NCBI RefSeq assembly: GCF_001949145.1 | Contig: NW_019091434.1 | Span: 185,353 to 249,352, forward strand | DNA: 64,000 nucleotides | Source: Acanthaster planci | Lineage: Eukaryota > Echinodermata > Asteroidea > Valvatida > Acanthasteridae | Direction: 5' to 3' | In this document: piece after piece, positions 34,817 to 47,513 of the stretch | Layout: every line of letters starts with the position of its first letter | Position numbering within the stretch: the first letter of the stretch is position 1 | The notes under the pieces: generated by a model | Database searches by the model: none | Seen by the model: the letters and a program-made list of their open reading frames with translations, nothing else | What the model was told of the DNA's origin: nothing | Program-made: the position numbers and the translations under genes

Positions 34817-37800
34817 AGTGCCAAACAAAGTGTGCTAAGTTCACATGTAGCTACTAGAACTTTAAAGAAGAGGCTGTTTCCGGCATTCATACCAAGTCTT
34901 ACAAGTTTTCCATTTCCAGAGATACTCATCCACTAGAATTTCAACTGAAAATTCAGTAGGCCAAATGTGGACTGGTCAAGAAGCTACACAGAGGGCAGGC
35001 TGCTACTTCTCGTGTATCAATTAACACCACATAAATAATCCAACTCTGGAGGGTCCCGACTACATGTACATGTATGTGTATATTGCCATATACCCCCTGA
35101 TAGACAAGGGTATTCAAGGCTCGATCACCGGCCTCTGAATACGATACTGCCGTGTTTACAGCTCAGGTGTCGAGTGGGTGTAGCTGTCTGGCACTTGATT
35201 TTGGAATTGCACTTTTTTGTTTGAAAAAGGAACGAGTGATGACATACATGTGAAGCACTCTTTGGTCTTGTCATGGTACATGTGTGCACTCAGCAGCAGA
35301 GTGGGAGATGGGATGATGGGAGGGAGGTGAGCAAGGAGCCAACCTTTCTGTCAGTGGCATGCTGACAACCGCTCGCCGTGATTGAAACAAATTCCGAGTG
35401 GTTGTCTACGTGTTTAGTACCATCGAGCACGTACATCGAACACGTACCCTGAAGCTGAGATGGCAAGTTTTGCATACTGGAAACTTGTACCATACAGTGT
35501 ACATGAAGCTGTAGTCCAGGTATACTTAAAGTGAATGAGGGAAATGACACTCAATCTGTCATTGGCGTAACTTTGCATTACCACTCCCGAGACCGTGAAC
35601 TCTGGGTGCAACAATTTGTGCTTGTCTTTTTATTCACCAACTGCACAGCAAATAGGCTGTAGTATGGTACAACTTGACACTGAAGTGACACTGAATGCAC
35701 GGACCTTGATTTTCTCTGTTGTAAACGGCCCTTTTCCTGGATTATGAGCCACAAAAAACATAGGCGGGACCCTAACACCTTGGCAATTTTCCAATGGGCT
35801 TTTCTGTGGTTGCAGTAACAAGCTACAGTGCACAGGTACTAGAGCAGGTTTGTACATGTAAAACACTGCAATACACATGTAATATACTGTTGCTTATTTG
35901 TGCCTGGTGCTTGTACAAATAAATTTTGGTCCAGTTTTGAAGAATCTTTCATTAAGCCAGCCCATTAAATTGACATTTACCCCAAGCTGAAGGATGCAGA
36001 TGCCTTTTTTTCCGAGACACTCAACACTGAATATGCCATAAATGCCAAGAGTTTTTACACAACTGCTGCACTGTTCCAAAATTGAAATCAGTGTTTCTCA
36101 TCATCCCACCTGCCAAATTAAAAAAAAAAAGGTGGCAGATGAGTTCGTAAATCTGGTTGTCTAATGACCGTTGCATTTGACACCTTGCTCTGGCCATCTT
36201 GTCTCTCAAGATGACGGCTCCTAACAGCCAGCCAGGGATAGAGGAGGGATGTACATGTATATATTGGTTTTTAATCTGGAGTGGGGGGCTTGCCGGAATC
36301 ATTGGCAGTGCTGATCACAAGGAAGTCATCTGCGCGAAATCAAACGTTAATGAGAAGTTCCCGGGACAGTTGTGGGGTGTTTTGGGTCCATAATTTACAG
36401 TTAGTGGGTTCTCATTCTTCCGCTTTGACACACACACACAGAGGCTTCCTGTTTATGGGAGTCGCATTGCCGGTGTGAGCCCTGTGCAGTTTTTGTTCCT
36501 CTATTTATTCATTTCAGCGTTGGTCTGGGAGAATGTACATGTCCGTGTATGGCATGCCGTGTATGGTGTTCAAACTTTAAGTGCACAGATAAGTACACTG
36601 TTTAACAAGTTTTTGGGGTTGGTCAGCTGAGAATTTCTCTCTTGAGGACCACAGTAACCATAGCAACCACCGCATCATGATCAGTATCATAACCTCTAGT
36701 TGGGCTCATTGCCTTGCATTGTGTTTTGATGATTTTTAGCAAGTTTTTATTAACCAAGCTAATTTTTGTAGCTGCTTGGGAGTTTTTTGCGAGGAAGTTA
36801 TTCCCTGAATTCGTTTTATAAGTTACAAACTGTTGATTAGAAGCCTCCCTTTCAGTGTTTTTCTAAATCTGGCTTTAAACACTGGGTCCATTTTTTGTTT
36901 TCATCACAAACTTGAAATTAGAGTATACAGCAACTAATTTGTCATGAAAGTTTATTTTATTAATTTCATTTCTTCTTTCAACTTTATAAAAATTAAGAGT
37001 TAACGTCACTTTCAATTTCAATATTGCCGGCTCATGAATAAAACCTCTTGACGTCATTGCAAAAGGTAGTTTTTATAAAGTATTCTGAGTTGTACAAATG
37101 GGAAAGTATGCTTATTTGTACAAAATAATGAGACAGATGAATCGATAATTAATGTTTCCTTGTTGATATCAGAATGGAACCAGGTGAAATTGTCACAGCT
37201 GCCAGTGTATGAGTTATGTGAAGTGGTGCACTTTATGGAATTTATCACAATATCTGCAAAGTGTGATTTGTAGCACTTTGTTGGTTGGAGATGGTAGTGT
37301 TCCATGAACTAATCACCTACATGTACTGTACATGTACATGTATACTGATCACGTTTTATTCAGCAAAGAAGTGCATTCAGCAGTGACCCATCTTGAATTC
37401 ACTGGTACCTTCTATGTACATGTAGTTTGTGTTGTTTGTACATGTATGCACCGGTACGTCTACACGTATGTATACAGTACGGCAATGTAAAGTTTCACAT
37501 TCAGAGACCCTTGGCATCACTGAAGTGCATCAGTGCACTGCGGGCTGATGCTGAAACTGGCAGTTTGACTGAACCCTGCCGCAGCAGTGTCTCGCTGAAC
37601 TGGAGGAGGCATGTGTGACTGCATGCTCTGATGCCTCGTGAAGCAAACCTTAAATATTTAATTCATTATTCACTTCTCGGCCGGCGAGGCCTTAGCCTGC
37701 GGGATGTTTCCGACGGCAGGCAGTAATTGGGCCAAATCAGAACTGTGAAAAATGGAATAAAAAAAAAGAAAGCAAAAGAACTCGGTGAGATGATGATCCA

Positions 37801-38224
37801 GCACGTGGTGCGTGGCGATGCATTTCATTCTAATGATCTTGAATATGATTTGATGAATAATTAACATATCATTACACGTACAGGAGAGTGCCTGGGAACG
37901 ACCATTTGCATATTTCCAAGGGAGATGATAGTGCCCTCACCCTGTATGTGGGATGACAGTTCAAAATTTGATGCCTTACAGAGAAAGAAAATTACGTCAT
38001 TTTGGTGAATTGCATGTACATGTACGGGCCTCAGAGTCTCTGTGAAGCAATTTTGAAATTCAAATTTTTAAACAGAAAGTTGTATTTTTTATTGTTTTAA
38101 GAGCTACCGGTAGTGTCCCGGTACATGCCAGTGTGTTTTAGTTATGTGCATACATCACTGGTTCCAAGTACATGTACCCCATGTACATGCACGACAGTCA
38201 CCCATGGTCAGGTTCCAGAAACAG

Positions 38225-38345
38225 GATGCTTTTCTACATGGTACATGTACACGTATTTGTCTTACGGTACTTGGCACCGCACATGTATGTGCACGACATG
38301 TACTTACATACATGTATGTACATGTACATGTACGTGTACCTGCAG
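38225..38345. repeat. Dense ACATGTAC/ACGTGTAC cluster
   Basis: ATGTACATGTACATGTACGT and similar alternating words fill most of this stretch. Open frames rich in M, Y, H, V, C and T that cross it on both strands are artefacts of the repeat. Confidence 0.75.
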
Positions 38346-38462
38346 GTCCACGTACACTTTTTATTTTGTGTATACTTTTTTTATTTGAGATATTTTTTTA
38401 TTTAAGTCATTTGACTTTTTCCAGAAACTGTCCCTTTGAGATTGCCCAAGTTCTCGTCATCA

Positions 38463-38597
38463 AAATGTGCATTTGATGTTTGAAATTTTAAAAAAAATGT
38501 GCATTTGATGTTTTGAAATTTAAAAAAAAATGTGCATTTGATGTTTTGAAATTAAAAAAAAAAAGTGCATTTGATGTTTTGAAATTTAAAAAAATTT
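38463..38597. repeat. Tandem repeat, ~35-bp unit, four copies
   Basis: Each unit reads TGTGCATTTGATGTTTTGAA, then ATTT and an A run of varying length. The A-run length is the main difference between copies, which suggests slippage. Confidence 0.85.
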
Positions 38598-40682
38598 TTT
38601 TTTATTCAAATGAGAACACCATCTAGACAAACAAAAAATGAAAGGACTAGACCCCATTCATATTGCTGGGAAAAAAATGACAATATACATGTGCGTGTAG
38701 GATGTGCTACATGTACATGTATGTGCATTTGATATTTCAATTTAATTGCAGCCGTCCAGGGTGAGAACCCCTTGTTTTCTCTGTCAATAACTGTCTCCAC
38801 CCTTCCTCCCCAGCCACTTGCCTCGGATGTACATGTAATTTTGATGTAATCACAACTCATTGCTTGTTTCCACTCAATACTAATTGATCTGTGATGCAGG
38901 CGGCTTTTATTTTTTATGCATCGCATGCCTGATCTTCACGCAGTCTAAATTAAAAGATTGACAGTCAGTCTTATGGGTTAGACGTGTACAGTGGACGTGT
39001 ATGTCCCCTGAGCACCACTTCAGAGATTTGTGAACAAAATGAAGAAAAGAATGTGGCAGGGTTAGTCGAGAACCAATGGAAGCCATCACGGCGATTGAAA
39101 TGTGATAAGGATTTGTAGCGGCCAGTAGATAGGCAGAAGGACTTCAGCATTTTCAATTTTCGTTTCGCACATCACTGTCAGTTTGGACAGGCCTGCACTC
39201 AAAAAAAAAGTTTTTGGCATCAGGCCAGAGGATATTATTGATCTTTCAGTTGGAGTCAAAAGAAACCCAGTTTTAGATGACTCTTGGACAAGCTACATGT
39301 ACTAGTACATGTATAGTGTACATGTACATACAGTCTGCTTGTACAGAAATCAAGATCTAATTTTGCTCTTGAAAGTGTTGAATGAAAACAACAGGATAAG
39401 AAGATAAGGTTGAACATTTGAAGTTGAAATATCCCACTTCCATACGTGTTGGTAGAGTCCAGAAAGTTGCTTCCTTGGACAGGGACCGATACTGGTCTAC
39501 CACTCAATCTGCAGTAAATGAAACAGAGAAAAGAGGCAGCTTTTACCTATGATATTGGCTGTGATTGATGATTCTAGCGATGCTGTTGCGACACTCAGAA
39601 GAAAGGTTTCTAGTAGAAGTTTCCAGTTAATGTGCTTGAGTCTTGAATTGTATACACACTTGTAATGGATTTTATACGTTGTGCAGCTTCACAAATGTGA
39701 CCAGTCATGGCTTACATACCGTTACATTTACATGTAATCCAGTAAGTATACATTAACAGTATATTCGAAGAAAAAAAATTGTTTTCCCCGCCCTGAGCCA
39801 CCCTCACAGCCAGGAATCAATTGTGGCACAGTTTACTGCTGGTTTGCGTGGTGTCTGCTCCTTAGATGCACCCTAAATCATTAACCAATCACGCTGTCTT
39901 GAGTAACTGGAGCTCCCGCTGTTATCGCCAACATTTCACAAATCAAACAGGAATTTATGGATTTGCTCCTCTGACATTTTCTCTCAGCTCCGTACAGTGA
40001 GATCTTGTAAATGATTAATTGTTTCTCTCCGTTTATTGTCCCCCCCATGTGTGACCTGTAAACCTCATTTAATTAATTCTGGCGCTGGGTAACGCATAAG
40101 GCCATGCTCACTCAATAAATATATATCGCTTGTCAACTTGACTTTTCGGAGGTCATCTGCTTCTAGAGTAAATTTTGACTTGGTACAGTACACGTAGTAA
40201 ATAGTGCATGGGGAACACAGAGTTGAGTGCTGTGTATGAAGCTGCCTCTTGGAGTTGTGGGCCCAATTTCATGGCGCTGCTGAGCACAGGAGTTTTATGC
40301 TTACGGAGCCTCCATATATTTCATGGACACCATAAACAGTTAGCACGGCAAAAGGCACACTTACATGTACATGTAAAAGTTTTGTACGTGCATTTTCCTG
40401 TAAACAGCTTGGTTACTGACATACAATAAATTTTATAGAAATTACAGACCCAATATACATGTACAAGTGCCCACATGGTACATGTACCCCGGTACCACGT
40501 ACATGTACATGTACATAAACATGCGCTAGATGTACATGTGGTTCCATCCTTTGAACGACTCAAAGGAGTGCCAAGAGCTACTGGTACAAGTACATGTGCA
40601 AGTGCATGTACATATAGGTTGAGCTTAATTACAAATAAATTTGCTGTTCCCTCCAAAATAGATCTCATTAGCCACTCAGTGC

Positions 40683-40865
40683 CCGTCAAGTATACCAGGC
40701 AAGATATGGGACGGAGGGATACCGCCCTTACCTGTCCAATCGCTGTACACGCTGTAGTCTATTGTTACCCAACACATTCCCCCTAGAAGTCTGTAAAGAA
40801 ATCCTGAGATTCCGATCAAACAATGACCAATGTCCGTCCCATATCTTGCTTCAAATGCCGTCAAG
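40683..40865 (-). mobile_element. hAT-like MITE, copy 2, with 8-bp target duplication
   Basis: CCGTCAAG occurs at 40,683-40,690 and 40,858-40,865. Between them is a 167-bp element (40,691-40,857) that is the reverse complement of the copy at 5,585-5,778, with termini TATACCAGGCAAGAT and ATCTTGCTTCAAATG. Its 17-bp inner inverted repeats (40,699-40,715 / 40,833-40,849) are perfect. It lacks most of the long C and G runs of copy 1. Confidence 0.87.
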
Positions 40866-43800
40866 AGATGCCACTAAACCCTAACCTCAACTCCCCTAGG
40901 TCAAGAGGAAACATCATTTGTGAGAAGTCACGCTCGGCTGCACACCCCCAAAGGGCCTCGTACCTCAAGACTCAGCAGCAGAGATGTCAGGAATTCACGC
41001 CCGCCGTCCCAGAAAGAGACAGAGAGACAGAGGAACGAAAGACTGAATCAATATTAGCCCCGGCCATAAACAAACCACATAGCAATATTCTCTCATCACT
41101 GTGGGAATGGTTGATCTATGGCAGAGCATGCATCCAGGAAGGCAAGGCGGGCTGGAACGGAATTCCTCACAGCCCTGGAATTATTAATACTTTTTTTTCT
41201 CTGTGGTGTGCAGAATGTTAGGGCAATTATTGATTGTCGGTATGCGGTCGATATGCATATTGTCAGATAAATGCACGGCGGTGTTGCATTTGAGACTAAC
41301 TGAATACCATGGGCATAAGGATTTTGTAGAAGGGAAATGATTGAGTGATTAAAACCGAAGAATTTTTTCCTCGATTTTACCAGTCATATTGGAGTGAAAC
41401 ACAAGTACTACTGTGTAAAATGTTTTGTTGGTTTAAATATTACAAGTAACCAGGAGCCCGGAGTCTTCCTTTGATCAATTTACACCCAAACACGTGTACT
41501 TTGGCAAGGAAACAGTATTTACATGTGCATGGTAACCCGGATGTAAGAAAGCAGTTACAATTACCTTAACATGATACTGGAAGCAATTGGGTTAACCTGC
41601 TCAAATAAGCTGTGCGTCTCTTCTCACATTGACCATGTTGAACTCAGCTTACAACCACTGCAGGCACAACTTTAGTGTGAGTCAACACAGGTCGAAAATC
41701 CTTTTACCTAATGTCCTTGTGCTCTCTGTCTCATGATCTGCCAGTGCTGCTGCTTGACGTTCCCCTGGGAAGGAGAAACCCATCTCCATGTAGCATCGAG
41801 CCCGGCTTATTTCATAATACCCCCGTCCAATTTTGGTCTCGTTACCCGGGAGATTTTCGGTTAAAACCTTTGTTGATTTCCCGTCTGACCGTCTGTTCAA
41901 TCATCGCTGTTGACATGGTTGCCACAACAGTTATTATTGGGCTGTGGCCCGGCTGGTAATGATGTGTTGTAACCGGAGACTGTGGCGGATAATGACAAGA
42001 CAAGTGGCAGAATCATCTGGCATGTCTGGAGGTTGTTGTAGTCTTGCGTCTGTCTAAGTCATTCGAAGTCAGATTTTGAGTTGCATCTATAGTTACGGGC
42101 TGTGCAATCCCCCCAGGAAGACTCGTTGTAAACCTCCCGATGTTAGATTTTATTCCTTACAATACTGGTATACATTGTGTTTGGCAAGATTCGCTGCTTG
42201 TTTTGAGAAGTTCTGGAAAGTTCCCACAGTTTTTTCCAGCTTAGTGGCCCTTGATTATCCGAAAACTCCTAGCAAAATACCAAAGTTTCCAAGCATCATT
42301 CTTGCTTACAGTGCACTTATTGTGCTTTCCTCCTTCATGAGCATGTAATAAAATGAATGAACAGAGAAAATGGGTGTTTCTGAGTTAAAAAGCAAGAAAC
42401 TTACATTAACATTTGTGCTTCTGAGCTTGAATGCTTTTTAGGGTGATACCATGGTGATACACAGAATCTGAAGATAAAAGTACGCTCTGCAGTACAAACA
42501 ACACGTGCACATGTACACTCTACATGTATAGTGCACATACATAGTGCGTGTATGTTGTTTGTTTTGGAGATCTACAAATACATGTACATCTCAAACTTAT
42601 TGGGGTACATAATCTGTGAGCACAACAGGAAGACGAAGAATATTCCACCATGCGCTCAATGCACTCTTAACAGTACAAAAGGAGACTGTTGAAAGTGATA
42701 TGCCAGCATCCATCTGCAGTACCTATAAAGTTGGCATGCAGTCAGACTTTAATACAATACCAAGGTAGAGTAGAGCTGTTAGCACACCAGGGAGGCCCCC
42801 TGGTGCTGGTTAGTGCTCCGCCGTCTCTCTGACTTGATTAAATGATGCTAATACCACCTGCCTTTTAGCCCCCCCTTCCCCTAGCGGTTGTTCCTTCGCG
42901 TTGCCTGTGTTTCATCTTTCGTCGTTCCATAAGGTCCTCGGCATGCCAGCCCGTTGTCAGTTTGTGGGCAGGATTAGGAGCCTGCCAGCATGAGCAGAGG
43001 ATGAGGAATAACCATTATTAAAGAAACAACGCCTGCCCAAGAAGATGAGAAATATCCATTGTTAAAGAAAGAACAACCACGGGGGGGGGGGAGAGTTTAA
43101 AAATTGTTTGGGACGTGGGAAAGTGAAATGTGAAGTGCTCTTGATTTGCTCTTGTTGCTAGGTTTCAGAACGTTCCTCCGTCAGCCGCATTGAAACCAAA
43201 AGCAGTTGGCCCTAATGGAAGGCAGCAGGTTGCACATTCTCCTCAAGGTGCAGGGCAGTATTACATGTATCGTGATGATACTGACCTAGATTTGTTACAG
43301 CTGATTCCCTGCCATATCAATATTAGATTACATGTACAGGTATGTACAGCAGGTACATGTACATGTCACCTCCTGTTACACGTACAGTAACATATAACGT
43401 CATGTCTACATGGTAAGAGTACATGTAGGATGTCCTTTCTAGGTTTGGATGCATTGTACTAAGGGCCATAAGTGGACATCATTGTGCAAAGAAAATGCCG
43501 TACTAAAAAAAAAATGAACTGTTTCACATTGTGATGCATGTAGGGAAGTTTGCATAGGGAAGCAATTTATAGGCCTACATGTACACGTACATGTCTGTTT
43601 TCTGTAGTTGTTGATGACAGTACCCAAAACTCAATGAAATACATGTAGGTTTTCAAAATGAGAAATTTTCAGTAACAGCTGTTCCTTCTGTTTTAGTCAG
43701 GTGACCCATGGCATCTACCAGACCTACATGTATGGTAATATGTAAAAGTACCTCAAAACAGTGAGGATCTTTTGGTCTACATGTAGGAACCATACTTGAC

Positions 43801-46800
43801 CTGTGAATTTGTGCCAGTCAGCTCTGGTACACACAAGCCAGCGATGTGCACCAAAGCGTGAAAATCAGGCATGCCAAATTTCAAAATCAGTGGTTAATTT
43901 CTCAGTGCTGGCTTACTAGATATAAATACACGCACATGTGCGTGTGAATACCACTTTAAGTAAGACAGCCCTGCTCCTTTTTTCTCCCCAGGAATGTACG
44001 GTAGCCTTTACTCTGCCGAGTGATTGGGCCCTGAAGTATGCACATACTTGTGAAGTCCATTTTGCGATTAAAGATTGATGTGCTTGTGCAATATCCATTG
44101 AGCATCACTTCTCACCAGGGATCTGTGCCCGGACAATTTTGGTAATGAAACTTAAATCCGCAAACGGTGACACTTCGGGGGGGAGCTTGCAGTATTCACC
44201 TGCCATGAGGATCTTCTTGTGCAGTATCGTGCCTTCAGAACTGTGCCCTGTGTTGAGTTTGTACTTGTTAACTAACAGTTCAAGAGAAGGAGAGAAGCTT
44301 TGGCTGATTATATGACTCAAGAGCTCCGTTCATAACCTGACCTAAGAAGTCTTTGCTGTCAGCAGGTACTCTTCAGTCTGCCGCTGAAATGATCATTGGC
44401 TTACAGTCATGTATCCGGCCTCATCCTCTTTGCACTGTTCCCTCCCCCCCCCGTGAGTTAGTGCCCGAAATCTGCAGCGAATCCCTAAGCCGGCCAGCAC
44501 ACATGTTAACATGCACTTAAGTCGGGCGTGTTGCCGGTATTAAGAACGACTAGCGTTTCGTGGTCCCGGCCTGAGCTCTGCAATCCAATTAACGGCACGG
44601 TCGAAAAGGTGGAAGTTTTTCATGTACATACGATGAGTAGTGGGTGGCCATCTCTGGTTGGCCAGAGTTGTGCTTCGGTAGCGGTAGGCGTGCGGCGGTG
44701 TTTTCTTTTTGAGATGATGAGCAACACCTGTGGGCACAGTGTACATGTACATCTGCTCTTGTTTACAGAATGAGCAATCCACTGCAGTACATTGGTAACT
44801 TTTACAGACAATTTTCATTACTTTATGGTTGAAAAATAGTTTTCATTTTTCTGCTTTATACAGGTTTGTGTATACTGTCGTGTGGTTTATTTTGTGATAC
44901 TTGAAACCACAAAGCGTAACTACACACTTGCAGAAGTGCTGAGCTTGAAATTGCCCCATCAGTGCCAAGAAACCTGTAATGTACCGGTATATTGTAAGGG
45001 AAAACAGTAAAATGATCCGTTCAGTAGAAATGTGTGCACGGGCAATTGTTCGATTGAATGTCACATGCCGTTTGTTTCACGAATTATGAGGCATATTTAT
45101 TGTTTGATAGGCTGTCGCAACAGTTTCAGGTACAATGGAAGTGACATGACAGCACCGTCATGACCATGGACATTTTGTTGTGGGATGGTACACTTTGTGG
45201 GATGTGGTCATGTGAACTGAGAACTGGTACCATGTACATGTGTATGGTAACACACAGTACATGCACATGTACCGGTACTCTACATACAGGTACGTGTACA
45301 TTGTACCGGTACCAGTCCACAAATATTGCCGGAGCACAAATTCTTTTGTAATTGTGCTGTGCTTTAGCTCAGGTAAAGTTTTTGATACAAGTAGACGTAC
45401 TGGTACAATGTACATGTATTATGAAGGAAGTACATGAACATGTGCAAGTACCGGTAGTCACATGTAAGGATATTTTTCTGCTACTGTAGCACTTGAGTGA
45501 AAAACAATTTGTATACATGTACATGTCCACCATACCATGAAAAAAAAATCAATGTTCATTTGACAGTTTGCTGAATACTCCCAGTACCGTATGTACATGT
45601 ATAGAAGAACAAAATCAATCTTCACTGTACAAATTTTGAAGGCTAAGAGTACTTAGACGGCAATAATCTTCCCCGAGGCCGTGTATTTTGGGCCAATTAG
45701 CCCCCATAATTGACCCTTTATTGGATCGGTTGCTCACTGCTCAATGGCAGGGGTTTACGCAAGCCACTCAGCGACCTTGCCTGCAGCAGCTGTCTGAACT
45801 TGGTCCATGAGACGAATCGATGTGACGTTCTTTCTTCAGTTTTCCTCTTCAGAGCTGTGAGTTTCTCCCCAGTTTGTGTGGGGGGAGGAGGAAAAGGCAT
45901 GAGAAACAGTTTGTTCCAGCGACATGTACATGTACAGAAGGGCTCTGAGGTGTCGTGCACGTTGGTGTCATGTGCAATGCCAGTGCGGATAGTGCACTGT
46001 ATTTCGACTGATCTCTCTTCTCAGATGTTGCATTTTCTTTCGGCAAGTGCTTCATCCCACGCTTTGCCGGATATTCAACTTATCTCTGTGTGTACACGTA
46101 CAAGTACCCATCGTAGAAGTGTTTCTAGAAGTATTGTAAGACATCCACTTTCAGATGCTAAAAGGGATTTGAGCCCGTAAGAGAGAGCATCGTGATGAAT
46201 ACCTAAGAGACTTTTTTTTTCTGAAGTGTGCTGATTTTGAGAGTAGGTCATTCACTCGCTGCTGCCAGTTAATATAATCTACAGTTAACATAATGCCGTC
46301 AGAATATCTCAGGGGTTGTCAGGTTTGATTCTTGCATGCATGTATTTGCTAAGTAATGCATGCCTGTTTAGGTCTCTGATTTGTCAACATGAATCCTTGG
46401 AGATGAGCTGCTAGAAAGCCAGCGGATATTGACTTCAGATGAAATGTGGTGTATTTTTCCCAGATGGGTTGTATGTTTGTGACTTGGCTGGAAGACTATC
46501 CATCAGAGCTCGGTTACTGTGTACACATGAAGATTGTATAATGGAGTAGTCTGATATTGGTGATGGAGGGCTATACTACAGGTGTATTAATTTTTACATG
46601 TGCCGTTGTTACACAGATAGGCATGCAATAAATGGGTTGATCTGTACATGTACAACAGCCAACCAAATTTCATGACATCACCAATTACTTTTTTCATTGC
46701 ACTTCATCATACGTGTATTTGCCATCAACTCAACTCATTCATGAACTGGTATGTACATGTACCGGTACAACACGTGTACACTGGCTCATAACGGACATTG

Positions 46801-47351
46801 TGTGATCTATCAAAGCTGCTCATGCTCTCTAGGCCGCAGCGTTAAAAGACAGAAAAAGTGCGCAACTTGTCATTATGGGATACCTCATACGGATGGTCAA
46901 TGGTGGACGCCGTAATATGAATACTACTCCAACATGTACATTTTACCGGTTTGATGCAATGATGCATGGTCTAATTATAAAACCCTGTGTATGTGTACAT
47001 GTATGTATGTCTAGCACAGAAGAGAATAGAAAGAAGAGAAAATTTTACACCCAAGGTGGAGTTATTTTGGAAAATCAATGTATTCTGGTGTTTCAGGTAA
47101 ATACATTTAGGCATCCTCCATCTTCAGCCCACTTTTCAGGAAGGAACAGCTGCAGACTTGGCAGTTCTTCTCAAACAGGTTACACGTGCAAGCTTTTAGC
47201 AGCTTGCCTCATGTATTGTTTCACAAGGTTAACTCGCACCTTCATCCCAGCATGAAGACTCTACTCAGGGAGCAGATAAAGCTCAAAGACCTTGTGACTT
47301 TTTAGACCATTGTCTTCAACTGCTTCCCTTTTTTTTCCCCAATGACTGCAG

Positions 47352-47513
47352 GCTGACTGAGACGCACCAGTTTGCCCAGGCTAAGGAGAAACAGAATGCC
47401 AAGCTGAGGGAGGCATTTGGAATCGGAGACAGCTACGTGGACGGCAGCTCCTTTGACTCGGAGCGGAAGGCCAGGGAGGCGGAAGCTCGCGCCATGCAGG
47501 CCAAGAAATACGA
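47352..47513 (+). CDS. SRRM2: SRRM2-type gene, coding exon 3
   Basis: This 162-nt exon is phase 2 in and out (acceptor GACTGCAG, donor GA|GTAAGT). It completes a Gln and reads LTETHQFAQAKEKQNAKLRE, then AFGIGDSYVDGSSFDSERKA and REAEARAMQAKKY. Human SRRM2 has VTETHQLAELNEKKNERLRA and AFGISDSYVDGSSFDPQRRA at this position, so it is the most strongly conserved block in the window. It forms the helix and loop just after the cwf21 domain. Confidence 0.95.

Larger units (their letters stand above)
29573..47351 (+). other. SRRM2: Intron of the SRRM2-type gene (17.8 kb)
   Basis: This is the largest intron in the window, with donor GTGAGT and acceptor CCAATGACTGCAG. It holds family-A and hAT-like MITEs, two tandem arrays and an ATCGATA-rich element. 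ACATGTAC/TACCGGTA clusters are very dense. Several plainer islands (about 30,720-30,880, 37,660-37,880, 39,790-40,110, 41,640-41,970 and 42,800-43,000) contain homeodomain-like TAATTA/ATTAA words. A possible 96-nt cassette exon at 43,162-43,257 is discussed in the findings. No nested gene was supported. Confidence 0.6.
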
